Assembly (NCBI GenBank): GCA_023663025.1
Contig: JAMPIC010000012.1
Location: 1-63,559 of the forward strand
Reading direction: 5' to 3'
DNA from: Prevotella sp.
GTDB lineage: Bacteria; Bacillota; Clostridia; Oscillospirales; Ruminococcaceae
Length of the DNA stretch: 63,559 bases
In this document: positions 58,558 to 63,559 of the stretch, piece by piece
How the letters are laid out: the number at the start of each line of letters is the position of its first letter
How positions within the stretch are numbered: position 1 is the stretch's first letter
The notes under the pieces: model-generated
What the model was told of the DNA's origin: nothing
Seen by the model: only the letters and a program-made list of their open reading frames with translations
Database searches by the model: none
Made by a program: the position numbers and the translations under genes

Positions 58558-59430
58558 ATGGCAAAAATAGTCAGAACGATTTCAAAGGACGCGTCTGTGG
58601 TGGCTTCGGCGATAGACGCGCTGGACATAGTTTCCGAGATAGAAAGGATACACAAGCCGTCGGCGGTGGTGACAGCCGCGCTGGGCAGGCTTTCGGCAGC
58701 CGCGTCCCTGATAGGCAACGGCTTGAAGGGCGAGGACGATTCTGTTACCATACGCATGAACGGCGGGGGAGCGACGGGTATCCTTATCGCCGTTGCGGAC
58801 AGCAGGGGAAACGTCAAGTCATATGTGGGAAATCCCATTGTGGAGCTGCCCCTTAACAAATACGGCAAGCTGGACGTTTCAGGCGCTGTGGGAAGGAACG
58901 GCACTCTTTCCGTCGTCAAGGATCTGGGTCTCAAAGAGCCTTATGTGGGACAAGTCCCCATTGTGTCGGGAGAGATCGCCGAGGATATCGCAAGCTATTT
59001 TGCGGTCAGCGAACAGATACCCACCGTCTGCGGATTGGGCGTGCTGGTCAATCCCGACCTTACGGTGAAAGCCGCGGGAGGATATCTGATACAGCTTCTG
59101 CCCTTTGCGGACGAAAGCTGCATAGACGTGCTGGAAGCCAATGTGAACAAGCTTCCGTCCGTGACGCAAATGCTTGATTCGGGAATGTCCGCCGAGGATA
59201 TTGCCAAAAGCGTTCTGGACGGACTTGACCCCGAGGTCATGGATTCCTTTGATGTGAGCTACAAGTGCGATTGCAGCAAGGAGCGGGTCGAACGCGCTCT
59301 TGTCAGTCTCGGCAGGGAGGAGCTTTCCCAAATGGCTGAGGAACAGGATACAACCGAGGTGTGCTGTCATTTCTGCGACAAAAAGTATAATTTTTCCAAA
59401 GAGGAAATTCTTAAACTTATAAAAACGTGA
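58558..59430 (+). CDS. hslO: Hsp33 redox-regulated chaperone
   Basis: 290 residues. N-terminal Hsp33 domain (GGATGILIAVADSRGNVKSYV in two parts) and the C-terminal zinc switch CDC...CHFC. Oxidation releases zinc and activates holdase activity. RBS AAGGAAG. It precedes the GH5 gene by 27 bp, so both may be on one transcript. Confidence 0.95.
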   Translation: MAKIVRTISKDASVVASAIDALDIVSEIERIHKPSAVVTAALGRLSAAASLIGNGLKGEDDSVTIRMNGGGATGILIAVADSRGNVKSYVGNPIVELPLNKYGKLDVSGAVGRNGTLSVVKDLGLKEPYVGQVPIVSGEIAEDIASYFAVSEQIPTVCGLGVLVNPDLTVKAAGGYLIQLLPFADESCIDVLEANVNKLPSVTQMLDSGMSAEDIAKSVLDGLDPEVMDSFDVSYKCDCSKERVERALVSLGREELSQMAEEQDTTEVCCHFCDKKYNFSKEEILKLIKT

Positions 59431-59457
59431 TGAAAAATTTGTTTAGGGGGGTACATT

Positions 59458-60582
59458 ATGAAAAGAAAATTAAAGGCGTTTTTAACATTATTAACCGCCG
59501 CCGCTGTGATGTTCGTTATGTGCGGAGCTGCATTGAACGACAGCGAGAAAAAGTTCAAAAATATGACCCCCATTGAATTTGTAGCCGCTATGGGCAGCGG
59601 AATAAATTTGGGCAACACTCTTGATTCCTGCGGCGACTGGATTGTTAAGTACGGCGACGGCACTCCCGCCGCTTGGGAACAGGCTTGGGGAAACCCCGTC
59701 ACAACAAAGGAAATGATACGGTATATGCACGCCGAGGGTTTTGAAACCATAAGAATTCCCGTCACATGGGACGAGCATATCGGCGGCGCACCGAATTACA
59801 TCGTCAACAAGGCTTGGATGGACAGGGTTGAGGAAGTTGTCGACTGGGCTTTGGACGAGGGAATGTTTGTAATTCTCAACGCTCACCACGACGAAGGCTG
59901 GGTATCGGACGCGGCTAAGGACTATAACGGTACTTCCGCGCGATACAAGGCTCTTTGGCAGCAGATAAGCCGCCGCTTCAAGGATAAAAGCTACCGCCTT
60001 GTTTTTGAGTCCAACAACGAGGTGGGCTTTGATCTTGACGACAAAAAGGGCAGCGAGCTGCTGTACAAACTCAACGATTTGTTTATTCAAACGGTGCGTT
60101 CAAGCGGCGGAAATAATCCGGACAGAATGGTGCTTCTGGCGGGCTATAACACCAATATCGACATTACTGTCAAGTATTTCCCCGAGAATATAAAGGATAA
60201 AAGGTATGCAGTATCGGTTCACCAGTACGGTCCGACGACCTTTACCATTGCCGAGCCCGGCTGTTCTTGGGGTTTTGCCGATACTTGGGGCACGAATAAG
60301 GAGTACGCCGCAATGGAGGCGGAATTCGAGCTTCTGAAAAAGAAATTCACAAGCAGGGGCATACCCGTTATCATTGGTGAATACGGCGCGGGAACCAACG
60401 GCAAGGATCAGGAAAGCCGTGAAAAATATATGCGGGCGGTTGTGGCATATTCTCTTGAAAACGGTATGTGTCCCATACTGTGGGACGCGGGCGGAACAAT
60501 TGACAGAGAGAAGCTTGAATGGAAAATTCCCGATGAAAAGAAAGCTATTATTGGTGATAAAACTAAAGTTACAGAAAAATAA
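59458..60582 (+). CDS. GH5 family endo-beta-glucanase (cellulase)
   Basis: 374 residues. Sec signal peptide (about 1-26), then one GH5 barrel: acid/base Glu188 in FESNNEVG (usual NEP reads NEV here), nucleophile Glu308 in IIGEYGA, with GSGINLGNTLDS and NAHHDEGW as other family marks. Cuts beta-1,4-glucan or related chains outside the cell. No dockerin or CBM, so it is a free single-module enzyme. RBS is a GGGGGG run; the A/T-rich gene end leads into a broken downstream gene. Confidence 0.92.
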   Translation: MKRKLKAFLTLLTAAAVMFVMCGAALNDSEKKFKNMTPIEFVAAMGSGINLGNTLDSCGDWIVKYGDGTPAAWEQAWGNPVTTKEMIRYMHAEGFETIRIPVTWDEHIGGAPNYIVNKAWMDRVEEVVDWALDEGMFVILNAHHDEGWVSDAAKDYNGTSARYKALWQQISRRFKDKSYRLVFESNNEVGFDLDDKKGSELLYKLNDLFIQTVRSSGGNNPDRMVLLAGYNTNIDITVKYFPENIKDKRYAVSVHQYGPTTFTIAEPGCSWGFADTWGTNKEYAAMEAEFELLKKKFTSRGIPVIIGEYGAGTNGKDQESREKYMRAVVAYSLENGMCPILWDAGGTIDREKLEWKIPDEKKAIIGDKTKVTEK

Positions 60583-60598
60583 ATTTTTGGCGGATGTT

Positions 60599-60976
60599 AT
60601 GAAAATACTTACAAAGGCAGCAAAAATATTTTTGCTTGCGGTACTTATACTCGGCGTACTGCTGCTGATTTGCTATATAAATCACAGAATACAGCTTTCA
60701 AGGGAAGAAAAAATCCTGCGTCGGATAGGCAGTTCGGTTGAGGTGGACGGAAACAGTATGAACGTTTACACCGAGGACGAGGGGGACGATACTCCCGTGT
60801 TTATGTCGGGCGGCAAGACTTGTTCTCCCATGCTGGACTTTAAGTCCCTGTACACATTGCTTAGTGGGCTCAGCGGCGAGTACAGAATTGCCGTGGTTGA
60901 AAAATTCGGGTACGGTTTCAGCGACGTTGTTGACAAGGAGCGGGACATAAACTCCATTGTACGGGTGCGGAGATAG
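60599..60976 (+). pseudogene. alpha/beta hydrolase, C-terminally truncated
   Basis: 125 residues. Membrane helix (about 7-29), then the start of an alpha/beta-hydrolase fold: VDGNSMNVYTEDEGDDTPVF (a beta-hairpin lead-in), GGKTCSPMLDFKSLYTLLSG, and VEKFGYGFSDVVDKERDI. It stops after SIVRVRR, before the nucleophile elbow GxSxG and the catalytic Asp/His, which full-length relatives of about 300 residues have. The break matches the start of foreign A+T-rich DNA (from about 60960), so the gene was probably cut by insertion of the plasmid-like element. Confidence 0.85.
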
Positions 60977-60992
60977 AAAGACAGCAGGGGAT

Positions 60993-61174
60993 TTAATCCT
61001 CCTGCTGTTTGTCGTCTTCGAGAAGCTTCACAACATATGCGTTAAGGCTTAATCCGTGAGCTTCTGCCTGTGCTTTGTATTCCGCTTTTTTCCCATCGGC
61101 ACATGTATTTTTATGTGTTCTTGATTTGCTTGGTATTTTGCTACAGCCTTTTTAACTGCTTCACTTGTTGCCAT
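60993..61174 (-). pseudogene. ribbon-helix-helix (Arc/CopG-like) regulator with frameshift
   Basis: ATG at 61174 with GAGGTGA site. Frame 1 reads MATSEAVKKAVAKYQANQEH then IKIHVPMGKK; the ribbon-helix-helix pattern continues in another frame as AEYKAQAEAHGLSLNAYVVK LLEDDK (ending 60993). The switch is at a run of six A (GGAAAAAAGCG); seven A would restore one 60-residue protein. Total length 182 bp (3n+2) agrees with loss of one base. It could be a real mutation, a sequencing error in a homopolymer, or programmed slippage. Confidence 0.8.
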
Positions 61175-61205
61175 AAAATCACCTCAAGGTTATTATATCA
61201 CTAAT

Positions 61206-61255
61206 TTATGCATAAGTCCACTTATAAAATGCACAAATAAGGGGACTTATAATAT
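61206..61255. promoter_or_regulatory. divergent promoter region with two ATAAG operators
   Basis: ATAAGTCCACTTAT (palindrome with centre CC) and ATAAGGGGACTTAT lie about 29 bp apart between the RHH gene (minus) and the small ORF (plus). On the minus strand TGGACT, 17-bp spacer, TATAAT form a promoter whose minus-35 is inside the first operator. TATAAT-like boxes at the plus-strand side follow the second. Confidence 0.7.
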
Positions 61256-61306
61256 AATAAATACAGTGGAAGAGGGCAAAAGCCCTTAAGAGAGGAAGTG
61301 AGGTAA

Positions 61307-61438
61307 ATGGACGGAATGGCAAACACAACAGATTGCATATTGCGTGCAATTTTGGAACTGATTGACAAGTGCGGTTCGCTTGACGAACTAAGGCAATCGG
61401 TTCAGCGTATTCTTAAAGGCTCTGACTTTGAGAAGTAA
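61307..61438 (+). CDS. 43-residue hypothetical protein of a mobile element
   Basis: ATG at 61307 with GAGGAAGTGAGG upstream. MDGMANTTDCILRAILELID then KCGSLDELRQSVQRILKG: amphipathic helices, no domain recognised. Short ORFs of this type occur beside regulators in clostridial plasmids and conjugative elements. Confidence 0.55.
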   Translation: MDGMANTTDCILRAILELIDKCGSLDELRQSVQRILKGSDFEK

Positions 61439-61441
61439 AAA

Positions 61442-61519
61442 ATGTAGTCGGCACACAGTTCAAAGTCCCGACTACATAACGTAAGATACTGGTGGGTGAC
61501 TTCCACCGCCCACAGTATC
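61442..61519 (+). other. two consecutive structured RNA-like hairpins
   Basis: ATGTAGTCGG (61442-61451) pairs with CCGACTACAT (61468-61477). GATACT-G-GTGGG pairs with CCCAC-AGTATC (61485-61519) around a 12-base loop that itself contains a short palindrome. They fill most of the space between two small ORFs; could be a small antisense or regulatory RNA of the element. Confidence 0.55.
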
Positions 61520-61571
61520 AATATTATAACTCAAAAATATTGATTTGTCAAGGCAAAAAAGGAAAGAAAAA

Positions 61572-61808
61572 ATGGAAATGAAAGAATTGTTTGAAAGCAC
61601 GTTTTATAAAAAAGTCCCAGAGGTTTTTTATGTAATTGGAGATTGCTGTACATTATATGTTATAGCTAAAACTCGTAAATGTAATTTGTTTTCTTTGTAT
61701 GTTTTTGAAGCAGACCGAAAAGAACGCATGCTTTTAAAGAGTGATGGATTTGACGAACTTATGGAAGTTGAAAATGCTCACATATTCGTTCAGTACGGTG
61801 TATTATGA
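61572..61808 (+). CDS. 78-residue hypothetical protein
   Basis: ATG at 61572 (GGAAAG upstream). Beta-rich pattern (CCTLYVIAKTRKCNLFSLYVF) and A+T-rich codons, no known family. Followed 22 bp later by a terminator. Part of the plasmid-like module. Confidence 0.6.
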   Translation: MEMKELFESTFYKKVPEVFYVIGDCCTLYVIAKTRKCNLFSLYVFEADRKERMLLKSDGFDELMEVENAHIFVQYGVL

Positions 61809-61830
61809 ACGTTGTCCCAAATAAATAATA

Positions 61831-61875
61831 AAGGCTGTATGAGATACTGTAAGTGTCTTGTACAGCTTTTTTTGA
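61831..61875 (+). terminator. terminator after the 78-residue ORF
   Basis: GGCTGTA pairs with (G)TACAGC around GAGATACTGTAAGTGTCTT, followed by TTTTTTT. Confidence 0.8.
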
Positions 61876-61924
61876 TTGAGACATAACCAAACGCAGAATA
61901 TAAGCAAGAGCTAACTAATTTAAT

Positions 61925-62017
61925 CTAATTTCGCAAAACTGTTAAAAATTTCCTGAAATTATGCAGTCTTTACAATTTTTTGCATAATTTTAGGAAATTT
62001 AAGTTTTGCGAATTTAG
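61925..62017. repeat. 93-bp imperfect palindrome
   Basis: Outer arms CTAATTTCGCAAAACT / AGTTTTGCGAATTTAG (one mismatch) enclose AAATTTCCT/AGGAAATTT and AAATTATGCA/TGCATAATTT. Around 35 bp of the arms pair. A strong cruciform or a single-strand/double-strand origin signal is possible. Confidence 0.8.
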
Positions 62018-62060
62018 CCTCTTTTTAGCGTGTTGTCGTCAGTCTGTTGTCACAAAGTCG

Positions 62061-62128
62061 TGACTATTTAGCGTTTTCGCTGCGCTACGCTTGCTCAACG
62101 CTAAATAGTCAGGCGCGCGCTACGCGCG
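62061..62128. repeat. 15-bp perfect palindrome plus G/C hairpin
   Basis: TGACTATTTAGCGTT (62061-62075) and AACGCTAAATAGTCA (62097-62111) pair perfectly around a 21-nt loop. Immediately after, CGCGCG-CTA-CGCGCG (62114-62128) forms a small G/C hairpin. Confidence 0.85.
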
Positions 62129-62172
62129 GAAAAAAGATAGTTTTGAATAAAAAAATAAAAATTCTACAGAGA

Positions 62173-62217
62173 ATTACAGTGAAAAAGACTGATATATGAG
62201 AATTTTTTCACTGTAAT
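62173..62217. repeat. 14-bp perfect palindrome
   Basis: ATTACAGTGAAAAA (62173-62186) pairs with TTTTTCACTGTAAT (62204-62217) around 17 bases. Confidence 0.85.
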
Positions 62218-62276
62218 AAAAAATCTTTAGCGCGAAGCGCTCATTAAATTAAAAAGACTAAATTCAGTATTATATC

Positions 62277-62417
62277 AGACTATCTGTTCACGAAACTTGT
62301 ATCAAATCAGGATCTCTTTACTTTTTTTCTCCCCTGCATTACATTTGGGTCGAAAAAAAGTAAAGAAGATATAAGAGGCGAAATATATATAAAAATTAAG
62401 AATTTAGCTGATAGTCT
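62277..62417. repeat. nested palindromes
   Basis: AGACTATC (62277-62284) pairs with GATAGTCT (62410-62417); inside, CTTTACTTTTTTTC (62316-62329) pairs with GAAAAAAAGTAAAG (62352-62365). The whole 141 bp shows no ORF. Confidence 0.75.
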
Positions 62418-62431
62418 AAGTAAAAAAGGCG

Positions 62432-62643
62432 CTTTAGTATGCTAAAGAGTGTTTCATAGGGTGAAACATAGATGTTTCATACTGTGAAACACTCTCTTAC
62501 ATAATATGGAAATAAACTCCTAAAAAATGTTAGTATTTTTGAAACATTACGTTTCAGAAAAGAAGCATTTATGTTTCAAAATATACTGATAAATGAACAG
62601 TTGTAAATTACAGCAAGTTTCAAAATCGTTTGAAGATGTTTCA
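62432..62643. repeat. iteron-like GTTTCA array before the initiator gene
   Basis: GTTTCA or its complement TGAAAC occurs nine times (62451, 62462, 62474, 62485, 62540, 62551, 62573, 62617, 62638). Five copies or more lie in palindromes, for example AGAGTGTTTCA (62446-62456) with TGAAACACTCT (62485-62495), and CTTTAG-TATG-CTAAAG (62432-62447). Arrays of short repeats next to an initiator gene are typical replication origins and autorepression sites. Confidence 0.75.
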
Positions 62644-62683
62644 AGAAAAGTATATGATGTAAACAAGAAAGGAGTGATTTTCT

Positions 62684-63352
62684 ATGAGTTTAACAAGTGT
62701 AGGGGATAGTCTGAATTACAACATAAACAGAGAGACAGGCGAGGTTATCGAAACACGCAATGACAGCACTTACAAGCAACGAATGAATGACTTAGACGAA
62801 CAGGAAAAAGCTAAAGAACGTAAACAAAAAGAAGCTAAAAATTCTCCGTATAATAATTTCGCGCAGATGAATTTAGACCACTCCAAAGATTGGAGAGCGT
62901 TAAGTAAACAAAATCATGTAGCTGCTGAAATTCTTTGGTTTCTGATAGAACACGCAGATAAGAAAAATGCTCTGGTATGCTCATCCAAGGTACTTGAAGA
63001 GGCATTGGGATATAGCCGAACAACAATTTTCAGATCAAAAGAATTTCTTAAAAATGCGGGTTTCATAAAGATTAAAAAATCGGGAACTACAGATGTTTTT
63101 CTCATAAACAAAGAGATAGCTTGGAAGAGTTGGGGTAAAAATTACAAGTATGGAGAATTTGAAGCAAAGATAATAATCTCGGCAAGCGAACAGGAAGATG
63201 AAGAGGATATTATCGTAAAAGATAAAAAAGTAAATATGGTTGAAACCGAAAAGAAGAAGAAAAAGAAAAAAGATGAAAAATTTGATCTCACCATAGACGG
63301 TAAAAAAATAACAGAGGAAGAATTTGACAAAATGAATTGTGTAATTTTATAG
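62684..63352 (+). CDS. RepL-like plasmid replication initiator
   Basis: 222 residues, ATG at 62684 after GAAAGGAGTG. N-terminal 60 residues are hydrophilic and Lys/Glu-rich; a winged-helix core at about 62-150 carries DWRALSKQNHVAAEILWFLI, TTIFRSKEFLKNAGFIKI and DVFLINKEIAWKSWGKN, the features of the Firmicutes RepL family. The C-terminus is a Lys/Glu run (KKKKKKKDEKF). It is preceded by the iteron array and hairpins, completing a minimal replicon. Family by recognition only. Confidence 0.8.
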   Translation: MSLTSVGDSLNYNINRETGEVIETRNDSTYKQRMNDLDEQEKAKERKQKEAKNSPYNNFAQMNLDHSKDWRALSKQNHVAAEILWFLIEHADKKNALVCSSKVLEEALGYSRTTIFRSKEFLKNAGFIKIKKSGTTDVFLINKEIAWKSWGKNYKYGEFEAKIIISASEQEDEEDIIVKDKKVNMVETEKKKKKKKDEKFDLTIDGKKITEEEFDKMNCVIL

Positions 63353-63362
63353 GGGAGTACAG

Positions 63363-63382
63363 AGGGGGCTTGCCCCCTTTGT
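63363..63382 (+). terminator. terminator of the RepL-like gene
   Basis: AGGGGGC-TT-GCCCCCTTT: 7-bp stem, short U-run. A second small hairpin GGAGC-GTAA-GCTCTCC follows at about 63400-63417. Confidence 0.75.
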
Positions 63383-63537
63383 CATTCAGACTTTGTGTAG
63401 GGGAGCGTAAGCTCTCCGAAGCAAAGTATTGAATGCAACCTTTATGCAACTTTATTTATTTTATCGATAGTCACTATAGCAATACTCCTAAATATCCCCT
63501 TGAAAAATATGGTAAAATAAAAGAAGAGGTGAAGAAA

Positions 63538-63559
63538 ATGTTAAGTAATGAAGCAAGAA
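63538..63559 (+). CDS. start of a gene cut by the window edge
   Basis: ATG at 63538, GAGGTG seven bases upstream; only MLSNEAR is visible. Probably part of the mobile module. No family can be named. Confidence 0.5.

Noticed and set aside
61307..61438. Toxin-antitoxin operon with the frameshifted RHH gene
   Set aside because: The small ORF is divergent from the RHH gene and shows no toxin motif; a toxin partner next to the RHH gene was not found.
61925..62500. CRISPR array
   Set aside because: The repeats are inverted and different from each other, without regular spacing or unique spacers, and no cas genes are present.

Overview
The window looks like chromosomal DNA of an anaerobic, spore-forming, plant-fibre-degrading member of the Clostridia, most likely an Oscillospirales/Ruminococcus or [Eubacterium] siraeum-like gut bacterium. 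The basis is the spore-maturation pair spmA-spmB, an AbrB-type regulator, a SpoIVFB-like protease, YesMN-type two-component signalling, a GH26 mannanase lipoprotein, a GH5 cellulase, Firmicutes-style gene order (rplS-lepB-rbgA-rnhB-yraN; tig-clpP-clpX-lon-engB), and sigma-A promoters with near-consensus TTGACA/TATAAT boxes at 17-18 bp. Species assignment is inference.

Layout. 1-1.66 kb: mobile debris at the 3' end of a tRNA-Lys gene (IS30-family transposase remnant inside a phage-like gene, plus a phage-like two-part protein). 1.7-9 kb: tRNA-Lys, spmAB, AbrB-type regulator, HD-GYP protein and a YesM/YesN two-component system. 9-19 kb: divergent MetRS, a hypothetical protein, polyphosphate:AMP phosphotransferase, a PAF-acetylhydrolase-like hydrolase, LytTR-DUF3021 pair, and a MATE transporter with a terminator in its leader. 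18.6-23.3 kb: complete ferrous-iron uptake locus (two FeoA, FeoB, a small Cys-rich membrane protein, DtxR-type repressor, HMA protein, DUF2325) with repeated TTAG-N6-CTAA boxes. 23.5-33.6 kb: lipid kinase, ABC-F, dCMP deaminase, DUF2975-HTH pair, Tex, ECF S component, GH26. 33.8-42.7 kb: tmk-DUF2156-DJ-1-FTHF cyclo-ligase-mltG-U32 operon, M50 protease, radical SAM/DUF2344 pair. 42.7-59.4 kb: ribosome, secretion, protein quality control and amino-acid genes (rplS, lepB, rbgA, rnhB, yraN, thrC, tig, clpP, clpX, lon, engB, lysA, YerC-type regulator, methyltransferase, hslO), with an A+T-rich lipoprotein/GNAT pair inserted. 59.4-61 kb: GH5 cellulase and a truncated alpha/beta-hydrolase. 61 kb to the end: an A+T-rich plasmid-like module with a frameshifted ribbon-helix-helix gene, two small ORFs, a dense array of long hairpins, iteron-like GTTTCA repeats and a RepL-like initiator.

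How parts work together. The iron locus appears self-regulated: the DtxR-type repressor lies in the same cluster as the boxes at its promoter. The quality-control block combines ribosome-associated folding (trigger factor), ClpXP, Lon and redox-regulated Hsp33. GH26 and GH5 act outside the membrane on mannan and beta-glucan. The last 2.6 kb looks like a replication module integrated next to a broken chromosomal gene and is the least ordinary part of the window. No CRISPR array, rRNA or intact prophage was seen.
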